Of a stretch of 64,000 nt of DNA, positions 52,404 to 64,000 are shown piece by piece; positions within the stretch are counted from its first letter, which is position 1, and each line of letters begins with the position of its first letter. The notes beneath the pieces were generated by a model that saw only the letters and a program-made list of their open reading frames with translations, searched no databases and was not told the DNA's origin. Source of the DNA: Agrobacterium tumefaciens (GTDB taxonomy: Bacteria; Pseudomonadota; Alphaproteobacteria; Rhizobiales; Rhizobiaceae); contig NZ_CP039904.1 in the NCBI RefSeq assembly GCF_005221385.1, positions 1,166,501 through 1,230,500 on the forward strand. The letters run 5' to 3'. The translations under genes were made by a program, and so were the position numbers.

Positions 52404-53450
52404 TTAGTTCGCTTTCCAGCCGCGCCATTCCACCCAACGCCCGTGAAAATCGGCGCGGCCGATTTCCTGTTTCTCGCCAGTCGGCCAGATTTGCAGGGTA
52501 ATCGCGGCGCTGCCCGGCGTCTGGTCCGCTTCCATCTGCAGGCGGGCAAGCGGAGCCTCCGGCGTGGCGCGGGCGCCTGCCTCGGCAATCAAGGCTTCTC
52601 CGGTCTGCTTTAAGGCATCCGGCAGATATTGCCAGGCGACGGAATGGTAGATGACATGGGTGGCGCCCGAATGCGGTGTGGCAAGGCGTCGTTTCAGCCA
52701 GTCGATCGCATCGGCCTTTTCGACGTGTAAGCCGTTCTCCACGGCAATCTGTAGAGCCGCTGCTGTTCGCTCCAGCCTGTCGGTCTGGTCAGCCCAGACA
52801 TAGGACATCAAGCGCAGGCGATCCTCGGCGGATGACGGATCGAGCGGGTTGAGATCGCAGCCGGCGCGCTCGATGACCTCAATCCGACGATCGGGCGGCG
52901 ATGCGTTTCCGCGCCATTCCGGCGAAAGAAAGACATCCGACTTCTCACCCCATGCGAGGTCGCCCAGTCGATACTGGTAACGGTCAAATTGCAGGTTCAG
53001 CCCGGCGCTGGCGCCAACTTCCGAAAGCGCCAGCGGCTTGCCGACAAGCGCCGCAATCGTCAGAAACCCCGGCAGCAGCACTGCGGAACGGCGGACTTCG
53101 TTGGTCTGCGGTGGTGATTTCAACCTCTCGAGGATAAAGGCTGCATGAAAGCGCAACGCATCTTCGCAGGCCTGCCACAGCTTATCGTCGTTTTCGGGTG
53201 CGATATCGACAAGCGGCGTGATCTTGTCCTCAATGGCAAGCGCATGCAGGGCGCCCGCCAGCCGCAAGGGAACGGAATCGCCGGAGGGGCCGACATCGCC
53301 CGGCCAGGACAGGATTTTTTGGCCCACTTCCGTCTGGCGGTCCAGCCGCGCCGAGACTGCGCGGCAAAGCCTTGCGGTAAAGGGCGAGCCGAGGCTGTCG
53401 CAAGCCCTCGCCTGAACGAGAAACGCATTTCTTACGGCTTCATCATGCAT
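52404..53450 (-). CDS. DUF2332 family protein
   Basis: 348 residues. Landmarks of the DUF2332 family are RLAGALHALAIE near the start, FLTIAALVGKPLALSEVGASAGLNLQFDRYQY, SDVFLSPEWRGNASPP, and THVIYHSVAWQYLPDALKQTGEALIAEAGARA. The function is unknown. It is separated from the exported peptidase module by an AT-rich 100-base gap and from the MaoC-like gene by 24 bases; all are on the minus strand. Confidence 0.82.
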   Translation of the reverse strand: MHDEAVRNAFLVQARACDSLGSPFTARLCRAVSARLDRQTEVGQKILSWPGDVGPSGDSVPLRLAGALHALAIEDKITPLVDIAPENDDKLWQACEDALRFHAAFILERLKSPPQTNEVRRSAVLLPGFLTIAALVGKPLALSEVGASAGLNLQFDRYQYRLGDLAWGEKSDVFLSPEWRGNASPPDRRIEVIERAGCDLNPLDPSSAEDRLRLMSYVWADQTDRLERTAAALQIAVENGLHVEKADAIDWLKRRLATPHSGATHVIYHSVAWQYLPDALKQTGEALIAEAGARATPEAPLARLQMEADQTPGSAAITLQIWPTGEKQEIGRADFHGRWVEWRGWKAN

Positions 53451-53474
53451 GCGGTCTCTCCCTTGGTCCGTGGG

Positions 53475-53963
53475 TCAGATATCGTCCGGCCTGTCCTCCG
53501 GATTGAACTGGGTGATCGTCGTCCAGCGGGCGGTGAGCGCCGGCTTTCTTTCGTTTTCAATCTCCACTGTCACGTCATAGGTCGTCATCAGCATGGCGGC
53601 GCCGCGAAAGCGGGCTTCCGCCAGGATGAACCGGCCGCGCACCCGCGCACCACTTTTAACCGGCGCGACGAAACGCACGGCGTCGAAGCCGTAATTGAGG
53701 CCCATGATCTGCTCGCGAATAGGGGGCACGGCGTCGTAATACAGCGCCGAAAGCAAAGACAGCGTCAGGAACCCATGCGCGATAGTACCGCCGAAGGGGC
53801 TTTCCGCTTTGGCGCGCTCCGGGTCCGTGTGGATGAACTGTTCGTCCAAAGTTGCTTTTGCGAAGGCGTCAATCATCGTCTGATCGACGATGATCCAGTC
53901 GGAAACGCCCATTTCCGTGCCGACGAGACTTTTAATCTCCGCCAGCCCTATGTCCTTTGCCAT
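53475..53963 (-). CDS. MaoC-like dehydratase
   Basis: 162 residues with a hot-dog fold. The active-site stretch QFIHTDPERAKAESPFGGTIAHGFLTLSLLSALYYD contains the Asp and His of R-specific enoyl-CoA hydratases, and the N-terminus resembles NodN-type proteins. It should hydrate an enoyl-CoA; the pathway is not shown by context. It is placed between DUF2332 and glgX genes. Confidence 0.87.
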   Translation of the reverse strand: MAKDIGLAEIKSLVGTEMGVSDWIIVDQTMIDAFAKATLDEQFIHTDPERAKAESPFGGTIAHGFLTLSLLSALYYDAVPPIREQIMGLNYGFDAVRFVAPVKSGARVRGRFILAEARFRGAAMLMTTYDVTVEIENERKPALTARWTTITQFNPEDRPDDI

Positions 53964-54017
53964 AATGTCTCTTTCCGGTTGCGTCGCACGCCATATAAAG
54001 GTGCCGGTGCCAGGCGA

Positions 54018-55973
54018 TCAACCGCGCAGATAAAACACCACCGAACGGGCAGGCAGGAAAGCGGGATTACCGAAATCCGTGCCGATAGCTCTCCAGCCAT
54101 TGCCGGGCAAGGTAAAGGGCACAATCTCGCGGCTGCGGTTGATGAGCACCGCGAGTTCGACCTCGTTTCCCCTCTCGTGATCGGAGGTGGAAAGTACCAT
54201 GGCGAAGGCCGGTCCGTCCGGTCTTTCCCAGTCCGAAACCGTCATGGGTTCGCCGCCGGGAGCAAGCCACGCCACATCGTCCTTGCCGGAGAAAAATGCG
54301 GTTTGCGAAAAGACGCTGAAGCGTTTGCGCAGTGCGGAAAGAAACGCGGTGTGATCGATCAGTTCCGGGGAAAGCGATGACCAGTCGACCCAGTTGATCT
54401 CATTGTCCTGACAATAGGCGTTGTTGTTGCCCTGCTGGCTGCGGCCACCCTCATCGCCAGCGGTGAGCATCAATGCGCCGCGGCTGACGAAAAGCGTGGA
54501 AAGCAGCGCCTTCACATCAGCAAGGCGCGCAGCGACAATGGCGGGATCATCGCTTGGGCCTTCTACGCCATTGTTCCAGGAATGGTTTTCATTGTGGCCG
54601 TCGCGATTGTTCTCGCCGTTTTTTTCATTGTGCTTGTGTTCGTGGCTGACGAGATCGAACAGCGTGAAGCCGTCATGGGCGGCAAGGAAATTGACGCTGC
54701 GGCTTCTTGAGCGGCCATGGCGTGAAAAGATCGGCGACGAACCGGATAGTGCATCGGCGAGCGCCCCGGTGGTTCCCGCATCACCGCGCCAGAACCGGCG
54801 CATATCGTCACGGGCACGGTCGTTCCATTCCAGAAAGCTTTCGGGGAAATTGCCGAGCTGGTAACCGCCGGGGCCGATATCCCATGGTTCGGCGATCAGC
54901 ACACGGTCGTGAAGCACTGCGTCCGAATGCATGGCATCAAGCGTTTCGCTGGCCATATCGAAGCCATTGGCCGTTCGACCGAGCACGGGTGCCAGATCGA
55001 AACGGAAGCCGTCCACACCAGCATTCACGACAAAATGCCTGAGCGCATCGATGATGAGCTGGCGCACATAGGGATGATCGCACGCGACCGTATTGCCGGT
55101 GCCGGTATCATTAATGAGCACGCCCGGTTCTCCGGGCGGGTGTCGGAAGGCGGTGAGATTGTCGAGGCCACGCAACGACAAAACCGACCCTTCAATGTCG
55201 CTCTCACCGGTATGGTTGAAGACCAGATCGAGAATGACGCCTATACCTTCCGCATGCAGCGCGGCTACCGTATCGCGTAATTCCCGCACGCCGCCGGGGC
55301 AGAGGCGCGGATCGAGCGCCATGAAGCCGACCGGGTTGTAGCCCCAGGCATTGGAAAGGCCGAGCGGCGGCAGGTGCCGCTCGTCGATCCAGGCAGTGAT
55401 CGGCATCAGTTCCACGGCATCCACGCCGATTTTTTTCAGGTGCGCGATGATGGCGGGATGAGCCAGCGCCGCGACGGTGCCCCTTATGTTTTCCGGCACC
55501 TCGGGATGCAATGTGCTGAAGGATTTGACCGCAAGTTCGTAAATCAGCCCGCCTTCGGCAAAAAGCGGCGCTTGGCGTTTGGGCGGTTGGTATTGTGAAA
55601 GGATCGCCTTGGGCATGATGCCGCCCGTGTCTTCGCCAAAAGCGTATAGCGCCGGATCGTGCCGGAAGGGGCGGTCGATCTCCGTGGCATAGGGGTCGAG
55701 CAGTAGTTTTGATGGATCGAACCACAGGCCGTGTTCGGGGGCGTAAATTCCGTGGGCGCGGTAACCGTATCGCGTGCCGGAACCGGTGTCCGTCACCGTC
55801 AAACGGTGAATATCATCCTCTCCGCGCTTCATTGGCAGACGGGCGGTCTCCTTTTCACCGGCTGCATCGAAAAGGCAAAGATCGATCTGGGAAGCGTGCC
55901 GGGAATAGACCGTGAATTCCGTTCCGTTTTCCGTCTGGATTGCGCCTTTGGGGAAAACGGGTGGGTTCTGCAT
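54018..55973 (-). CDS. glgX: glycogen debranching enzyme
   Basis: 651 residues of GH13. The N-terminal carbohydrate-binding part has NGTEFTVYSRHASQIDLCLFD, the TIM barrel has VILDLVFNHTGESD, GFRFDLAPVLGRT (nucleophile Asp), VLIAEPWDIGPGGYQLGNFP (acid/base Glu) and FLAAHDGFTLFDLVSHEHKHNEKNGE. GlgX trims limit dextrin branches from glycogen after phosphorylase action. It is slightly separated from pgm by a spacer containing paired palindromes, so it may be partly independent of the glgPBCA-pgm operon. Confidence 0.94.
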   Translation of the reverse strand: MQNPPVFPKGAIQTENGTEFTVYSRHASQIDLCLFDAAGEKETARLPMKRGEDDIHRLTVTDTGSGTRYGYRAHGIYAPEHGLWFDPSKLLLDPYATEIDRPFRHDPALYAFGEDTGGIMPKAILSQYQPPKRQAPLFAEGGLIYELAVKSFSTLHPEVPENIRGTVAALAHPAIIAHLKKIGVDAVELMPITAWIDERHLPPLGLSNAWGYNPVGFMALDPRLCPGGVRELRDTVAALHAEGIGVILDLVFNHTGESDIEGSVLSLRGLDNLTAFRHPPGEPGVLINDTGTGNTVACDHPYVRQLIIDALRHFVVNAGVDGFRFDLAPVLGRTANGFDMASETLDAMHSDAVLHDRVLIAEPWDIGPGGYQLGNFPESFLEWNDRARDDMRRFWRGDAGTTGALADALSGSSPIFSRHGRSRSRSVNFLAAHDGFTLFDLVSHEHKHNEKNGENNRDGHNENHSWNNGVEGPSDDPAIVAARLADVKALLSTLFVSRGALMLTAGDEGGRSQQGNNNAYCQDNEINWVDWSSLSPELIDHTAFLSALRKRFSVFSQTAFFSGKDDVAWLAPGGEPMTVSDWERPDGPAFAMVLSTSDHERGNEVELAVLINRSREIVPFTLPGNGWRAIGTDFGNPAFLPARSVVFYLRG

Positions 55974-56082
55974 GGATCGCCTCCGATGGGGATGATGTTT
56001 TTTCTCAAAGGCATCGGCTGGATTGGAGGAGGCTTATGCTCTCACCCCCAAACTCCAAAAGGGCTGAAACCTCTCTTCCGTC

Positions 56083-56150
56083 ATCCTCGGGCTTGACCCG
56101 AGGATCCACAACCCCGCCCCACCATGGATCCTCGGGTCAAACCCGAGGAT
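56083..56150. repeat. paired intergenic palindromic repeat (RIME/REP-like) between pgm and glgX
   Basis: ATCCTCGGG/CCCGAGGAT (56083-56105) and ATCCTCGGGT/ACCCGAGGAT (56128-56150), with GTC and GAC at the outer ends, so the pair is itself an inverted repeat. It is the same element as at 41740-41819. Confidence 0.8.
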
Positions 56151-56206
56151 GACGCCGAATGTGGCGAAGGGTGTGTCACCCCGATAAGCTGCCTTGCCAG
56201 ATGCCT

Positions 56207-56250
56207 ATTGCGCGGCGCGCTCTCCCGGAAGAGACGCGCGCCGCGGCAAT
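56207..56250 (-). terminator. GC-rich stem-loop directly after pgm
   Basis: ATTGCGCGGCGCGC on the left faces GCGCGCCGCGGCAAT on the right, with one bulge, immediately after the pgm stop. No T-run follows, so it may be a stability or partial termination element rather than a full terminator. Confidence 0.5.
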
Positions 56251-56251
56251 T

Positions 56252-59327
<3,076 letters not shown>

Positions 59328-59332
59328 GGGCT

Positions 59333-60595
59333 CTACAGGTCCAGCTTGTCGATCATCGATTGGGTGATAAGGCAAATGCCATTTTCAGTGCGGCGGAAAC
59401 GTTTGGCATCCAGTTCTGGGTCTTCTCCTACAATCAGTCCTTCCGGAATGACCACGCCATGGTCGATGACGACATTGCTGAGCTGGGCATGACGCCCGAT
59501 CTTCACACTCGGCAGTACTACGGCATTCTCAAGGCGGGAGTATGAATTGGCGCGCACGCCTGTGAACAGAAGGCTGCGCGTGAGGGCCGCACCGGAAATA
59601 ATGCAATCGCCCGAGACGACCGACGACACGGCCGAACCGCGACGATCCTCGTCATCATGCACGAATTTCGCCGGCGGGGTGATTTCCGCGTAAGTCCAGA
59701 TCGGCCAGGATTTGTCGTAGATATCGAGGTCGGGCACCACATCCGTCAGGTCGATATTGGCCTGCCAATAGGCATCGATGGTGCCGACATCGCGCCAGTA
59801 CGGCCCGTGTTCGAAATCCGAGCGCACGCAGGAATCCGCGAAGCGATGGGCGACGGCTTTGCCGTGCTTGACGATATAGGGAATGATGTCCTTGCCGAAA
59901 TCGCGGCTGGAGGTCGGGTCGGCGGCATCGCGGCGCAGCGCTTCCATCAGGAATTTGGTGTGGAAGACATAAATGCCCATCGAGGCGAGCGCGAAGCCCT
60001 CATTACCGGGAATGCCGGGCGGATCGGCCGGTTTTTCGATGAAGTCGATGATCTCGTCTTTTTCGTTCACATGCATGACACCGAAGCCGGTCGCTTCCAT
60101 GCGCGGTACTTCAAGGCAGCCGATCGTCACATCCGCACCGGAATCGACATGCTGCTGCAGCATGTATTCGTAATCCATCTTGTAAATGTGATCGCCGGCG
60201 AGAATGACCATATATTCCGGCGCATAGGGCTCGATGATGTCGATGTTCTGGTAGACGGCGTCGGCGGTGCCTTCATACCATTGCGTTTCGGACACGCGCT
60301 GCGAGGCCGGCAGAATGTCGAAGCTTTCATTACGTTCGGGGCGGAAAAAGTCCCAGCCGCGCTGCAGGTGGCGGATGAGCGAATGCGCCTTGTATTGCGT
60401 GGCGACGCCGATGCGGCGAATGCCGGAATTGAGCGCGTTGGAGAGCGCAAAATCGATGATGCGCGCCTTGCCGCCGAAATAAACGGCGGGTTTTGCCCGG
60501 CGGTCCGTCAGCTCCTTCAGGCGGCTTCCTCTGCCGCCTGCGAGGACATAGGCCATTGCATCACGCGCCAGTGGCTGAACTCTTTTTTCCGACAT
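59333..60595 (-). CDS. glgC: glucose-1-phosphate adenylyltransferase
   Basis: 420 residues. The N-terminus [53 protein letters not shown] contains the nucleotide-binding loop, and [25 protein letters not shown] and [10 protein letters not shown] follow, with a C-terminal beta-helix. It makes ADP-glucose, the committed and usually allosterically controlled step of glycogen synthesis. AGGGAGGACACC precedes the ATG. Confidence 0.97.
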   Translation of the reverse strand: MSEKRVQPLARDAMAYVLAGGRGSRLKELTDRRAKPAVYFGGKARIIDFALSNALNSGIRRIGVATQYKAHSLIRHLQRGWDFFRPERNESFDILPASQRVSETQWYEGTADAVYQNIDIIEPYAPEYMVILAGDHIYKMDYEYMLQQHVDSGADVTIGCLEVPRMEATGFGVMHVNEKDEIIDFIEKPADPPGIPGNEGFALASMGIYVFHTKFLMEALRRDAADPTSSRDFGKDIIPYIVKHGKAVAHRFADSCVRSDFEHGPYWRDVGTIDAYWQANIDLTDVVPDLDIYDKSWPIWTYAEITPPAKFVHDDEDRRGSAVSSVVSGDCIISGAALTRSLLFTGVRANSYSRLENAVVLPSVKIGRHAQLSNVVIDHGVVIPEGLIVGEDPELDAKRFRRTENGICLITQSMIDKLDL

Positions 60596-60616
60596 GGTGT
60601 CCTCCCTCTCTGTCTG

Positions 60617-62824
60617 TCAGTTTTCCGGCTCAAGCATGATCGTCGCGAGCGGCGGCAGGACGAGCATCGCCCCGATTTCTCCGCCGGCATCGACCGCCTG
60701 AACGCGTCCGCCATTTCCCTTGCCGCTGCCGCCATAGATTTCGGCGTCGGTGTTGAGAATCTCCCGCCACCGCCCCGCCTGGGGCAGCGGCACATAATAA
60801 CTTTCCCGGTAGACCGGGGTGAGATTGCAGATGACTGCCACCGGTTTTTCACCAGGCGCCATGCGCAACCAGGCAAAGACGGAATTGTCGTGGTCCTCGA
60901 CCACCAGCCAGCGGAAACCTTCCGGCTCGCAGTCGCGGGCGTGCAAAGCGGGTTTTGAACGATAGGTGAGGTTAAGATCGCGCACGAGGCGGCGCATGCC
61001 CTCATGCATCGGATATTGGCGCAGGTTCCAGTCGAGAGCGCCCTTTTCGCTCCATTCGCTCCATTGGGCGAACTCCTGGCCCATGAACAGAAGCTTCTTG
61101 CCGGGATAACCCCACATGAAACCGTAATAGGATCGCAAGTTGGCGAATTTCTGCCAGTCGTCGCCGGACATCTTGGCGATCAGCGATCCCTTGCCGTGCA
61201 CCACTTCGTCATGAGAAAGCGGCAACACGAAATTCTCGGTGAAGGCGTAAAGCAGACCGAAGGTCAGTTCCTGATGGTGGAACTTGCGATGCACCGGCTC
61301 ACGCGAGAAATAGCTCAGCGTGTCGTGCATGAAGCCCATGTTCCATTTGAAGCCGAAACCGAGACCGCCTTCATGAACGGGCTGGGAAACTTTCGGCCAG
61401 GAGGTGGACTCCTCCGCAATGGTCATGACGCCGGGATGGGTGCCATAAACGAGAGAATTCATCTTCTGCAGGAAGCGGACGGATTCGAGATTTTCGCGTC
61501 CGCCATATTCGTTGGGGATCCACTCGCCTTCCTTGCGGGAATAATCGAGATAAAGCATCGAGGCGACCGCATCGACGCGCAGGCCGTCGAGATGGAATTT
61601 CTCGGCCCAGTAAAGCGCATTGTTGATGAGGTAGGACATCACCTCAACACGGCCGAAATTATAGATTGCCGTGTTCCAGTCGGGATGAAAACCCTGACGT
61701 GGATCGGCATGTTCGTAAAGCGCGGTGCCGTCGAACCAGCGCAGGCCGTGCTCGTCGGTTGGAAAATGCGCCGGAACCCAGTCGAGGATCACCCCGATGC
61801 CGACCTTGTGAGCGCCGTTGACGAAACGCGCAAAGCCTTCCGGATCGCCGAAGCGGGCGGTCGGGGCATAAAGACCGGTCGTCTGGTAACCCCATGAGGG
61901 GTCATAGGGATGTTCGGTAATCGGCAGGAACTCGATATGGGTGAAGCCCATATCCGTGCAGTAAGGAATGAGCTGGGCGGCCAGTTCATCCCAGCTGAGG
62001 AACGTGCCGTCCTCGCGGCGCTGCCAGGAGCCGGCGTGCACCTCGTAAATGCTGATCGGCTGGCGGCGCTGGTCCACCTGCGCCCAATGTTCGCGGTGAG
62101 CCTGGTCTTCCCATTTCTGAGCCAGTTCCGGCGCGGTGACGGAGGCGTTTTTCGGCCGCAACTCGCCGCGTCGCGCATAGGGATCGGCCTTCAGCGGCAG
62201 AAGCTCGCCATTGGCGCCGAGGATTTCGAATTTATAGGCGCAGCCGGCATAGACGTCAGGCGCGAAGATTTCCCAGATGCCGGTATCCTTGCGGAAACGC
62301 ATGACATGCCGGCGTCCATCCCAATTGTTGAAATCGCCGACCACAGAAACGCGCCGTGCATTGGGTGCCCAGACGGCAAAGTGGAAACCCTCGACGCCCT
62401 CAAGCTTCAGAGGATGTGCGCCCATCCTGTCGAAGAGCCGCAGATGCGACCCCTCGCGGACGAAATAATCGTCCATCGGTCCAAGAACCGGGCCGAAGCT
62501 GTAAGGGTCGGTCACCGCCCATTCTGCATCGTCGCGGCCGGCGCGGTAACGCACCGGCTGGCGCGATGCAAGCTCGACCGGACCTTCGAAAAAGCCTTCC
62601 GGATCGAGCCGCTTTAGTTCGCCGATGAAATTTCCGTCCAATGTCAGGACGGACACTTCTTCGGCGCCCGGGATGAAACAGCGGGCGGAAAACCCTTCCG
62701 GCGCTTCATGAACGCCGAGAAGGGCAAAGGGGTTGGAGTGCAAACCGCTCTTGATCGCCTCGATTTCAGCCTTCGTGATTTCGCCAGTCTTTTTCTCTTC
62801 GGCCGAATTGAGCGGTTTTTTCAT
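60617..62824 (-). CDS. glgB: 1,4-alpha-glucan branching enzyme
   Basis: 735 residues of GH13/CBM48. The N-terminal part has NPFALLGVHEAP, the central KLEGVEGFHFAVWAPNARRVSVVGDFNNWDGR is the CBM48 module, and the catalytic barrel has GVILDWVPAHFPTD, DGLRVDAVASMLYLDYSRKEGEW (nucleophile Asp), AEESTSWP (Glu) and PLSHDEVVHGKGSL. It introduces alpha-1,6 branches into glycogen. The ATG overlaps the glgP stop (ATGA), a sign of coupling. Confidence 0.97.
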   Translation of the reverse strand: MKKPLNSAEEKKTGEITKAEIEAIKSGLHSNPFALLGVHEAPEGFSARCFIPGAEEVSVLTLDGNFIGELKRLDPEGFFEGPVELASRQPVRYRAGRDDAEWAVTDPYSFGPVLGPMDDYFVREGSHLRLFDRMGAHPLKLEGVEGFHFAVWAPNARRVSVVGDFNNWDGRRHVMRFRKDTGIWEIFAPDVYAGCAYKFEILGANGELLPLKADPYARRGELRPKNASVTAPELAQKWEDQAHREHWAQVDQRRQPISIYEVHAGSWQRREDGTFLSWDELAAQLIPYCTDMGFTHIEFLPITEHPYDPSWGYQTTGLYAPTARFGDPEGFARFVNGAHKVGIGVILDWVPAHFPTDEHGLRWFDGTALYEHADPRQGFHPDWNTAIYNFGRVEVMSYLINNALYWAEKFHLDGLRVDAVASMLYLDYSRKEGEWIPNEYGGRENLESVRFLQKMNSLVYGTHPGVMTIAEESTSWPKVSQPVHEGGLGFGFKWNMGFMHDTLSYFSREPVHRKFHHQELTFGLLYAFTENFVLPLSHDEVVHGKGSLIAKMSGDDWQKFANLRSYYGFMWGYPGKKLLFMGQEFAQWSEWSEKGALDWNLRQYPMHEGMRRLVRDLNLTYRSKPALHARDCEPEGFRWLVVEDHDNSVFAWLRMAPGEKPVAVICNLTPVYRESYYVPLPQAGRWREILNTDAEIYGGSGKGNGGRVQAVDAGGEIGAMLVLPPLATIMLEPEN

Positions 62825-64000
62825 CAGGCTCTCCAGATCTCGGTGGCATATTGCCGGATCGTCCTGTCGGACGAGAACCAGCCCATACGCGCCGTGTTGC
62901 GCACTGTCTTGGTGTTCCAGCTATCCTGATCGCTCCAGATCGCATCCACCTTGCGCTGCGCGTCGGCATAGGCGTCGAAATCGGCGGCGACCATGAACCA
63001 GTCGCTATTGTATATACCGTCGATGAGGCCGGCAAAACGCGAGCGGTCATCGGGCGAGAACACGCCTGACGCAATGGACGACAGCGCCTGCGACAATTCC
63101 GTGGATTGTTCGATGATCGCACGGGGATTGTGACCTTCGGCACGCGCGTTTGCGACTTCTTCCGCCGTCATGCCGAAGATGACGATGTTGTCACTGCCGA
63201 CATGTTCGAGCATTTCGACATTTGCGCCATCGAGCGTTCCGATGGTGAGCGCGCCGTTCAGCGCGAATTTCATGTTGCCCGTGCCCGACGCTTCCATGCC
63301 GGCGGTCGAGATCTGTTCCGAGAGATCGGCGGCGGGAACCATGATTTCCGCAAGCGAGACGTTATAGTTTGGAATAAACACCACTTTCAGAAGCCCGCGC
63401 ACGGCCGGATCGTTGTTGATGACCCTGGCAATATCATTGGCAAGCTTGATGATCAGCTTCGCGTTGTGATAACTCGGCGCCGCCTTGCCTGCGAAGAACT
63501 TAACGCGCGGTACCCATTCCAGTTCCGGGTGGGAACGGATCTGGTCGTAAAGCGCCACCGTTTCGATAAGGTTCAGAAGCTGACGCTTATATTCGTGGAT
63601 GCGCTTGATCTGGATGTCGAACATGGCCGAAGGATCGACGCGGATGCCCATGCGCTGCGCCACCGTATTGGCAAGCCGCACCTTGTTCAGACGCTTCACT
63701 TCGGCGAATTTTTCGCGGAAACCGGCATCGTCGGCAAAGCGGTCAAGCGCGGTGAGTTTTTCCGCATCGTCGAGGAAGTCGTCGCCGATCGCTTCGCGCA
63801 CCAGCCCCGTCAAGCCCGGATTGCATTGCATCAGCCAGCGGCGTGGCGTGATGCCGTTGGTCTTGTTGTTGATACGCTCAGGGTAAAGGCCGTGCAGGTC
63901 GGCAAAGACCGTTTCCTTCATCAGTTCGGTATGAAGGGCGGAAACGCCGTTGATCGAATGCGAGCCGATGAAGGCGAGGTTGCCCATGCGCACGCGGCGT
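62824..64000 (-). CDS. glgP: glycogen phosphorylase (C-terminal part, runs off right edge)
   Basis: About 392 C-terminal residues of an enzyme normally near 820. MGNLAFIGSHSINGVSALH, NNKTNGITPRRWLMQCNPGL and HEYKRQLLNLIETVALYDQI precede the pyridoxal-phosphate lysine region EASGTGNMKFALNGALTIGTLDGANVEM. It releases glucose-1-phosphate from glycogen ends. The frame continues beyond base 64000, so the start and promoter lie outside. It is the first gene of the operon in this window. Confidence 0.95.
   Translation of the reverse strand, partial: RRVRMGNLAFIGSHSINGVSALHTELMKETVFADLHGLYPERINNKTNGITPRRWLMQCNPGLTGLVREAIGDDFLDDAEKLTALDRFADDAGFREKFAEVKRLNKVRLANTVAQRMGIRVDPSAMFDIQIKRIHEYKRQLLNLIETVALYDQIRSHPELEWVPRVKFFAGKAAPSYHNAKLIIKLANDIARVINNDPAVRGLLKVVFIPNYNVSLAEIMVPAADLSEQISTAGMEASGTGNMKFALNGALTIGTLDGANVEMLEHVGSDNIVIFGMTAEEVANARAEGHNPRAIIEQSTELSQALSSIASGVFSPDDRSRFAGLIDGIYNSDWFMVAADFDAYADAQRKVDAIWSDQDSWNTKTVRNTARMGWFSSDRTIRQYATEIWRA

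Noticed and set aside
56207..56250. Full intrinsic terminator after pgm
   Set aside because: The stem is strong but no T-run follows, so it is listed only as a stem-loop of uncertain role.

Overview
The window looks like a piece of an Agrobacterium (Rhizobiaceae) genome, most likely a biovar 1 / A. tumefaciens-complex secondary (linear) chromosome. This is inferred from gene content: a rhizobial succinoglycan (exo) cluster including exoX, a glgP-B-C-A-pgm-glgX glycogen cluster, a heterotetrameric sarcosine oxidase operon, rhizobial families such as DUF992 and DUF6074, high-GC codon use, and palindromic intergenic repeats of the kind common in Rhizobiales. No rRNA, tRNA, CRISPR array, integrase or insertion sequence was recognised.

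Layout. 1-5 kb: the 5' part of a lipid A phosphoethanolamine transferase gene, a 3' remnant of a ferrichrome-type TonB receptor, and an intact hydroxamate siderophore ABC transporter (fhuD-fhuB-fhuC). 5-7 kb: secreted DUF992 protein, small cytochrome c, RecX. 7-14.6 kb: a ribose/xylose-type sugar ABC transporter with a gluconolactonase-like enzyme, divergent from a GAF-type histidine kinase and its response regulator. 14.6-20.5 kb: topoisomerase IB, a PQQ-type sugar dehydrogenase, a 61-residue ORF, RNA-modification enzymes (RsmJ-like, RluA-like), a YigZ/IMPACT protein and a flavoprotein. 20.5-23.7 kb: a choline/betaine-type ABC transporter. 24-28 kb: a large hybrid histidine kinase and a GhrA-like reductase.

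28-43 kb is the succinoglycan cluster. exoH-K-L-A-M-O-N-P run as one minus-strand block; exoT (minus) is divergent from exoW-exoV (plus); exoU and exoX follow on the minus strand. Together they encode UDP-glucose supply (ExoN), sequential glucosyl transfer (ExoA, L, M, O, U, W), succinyl and pyruvyl decoration (ExoH, ExoV), flipping, polymerisation control and export (ExoT, ExoP), cleavage (ExoK) and repression (ExoX). exoY, exoF, exoQ, exoZ and exoI are not in the window.

43.5-51 kb: a DUF6074 protein, a TPR lipoprotein, ribosomal protein S21 and the operon soxB-(DUF2511-like)-soxD-soxA-soxG. 51-52.4 kb: a visibly more AT-rich two-gene module of exported proteins, a putative zinc metallopeptidase and a Cys- and Pro/Asn-repeat-containing partner. 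This is the least explained part of the window. 52.4-64 kb: DUF2332 and MaoC-like genes, then the glycogen cluster glgX, pgm, glgA, glgC, glgB and glgP, all on the minus strand; glgP runs off the right edge.
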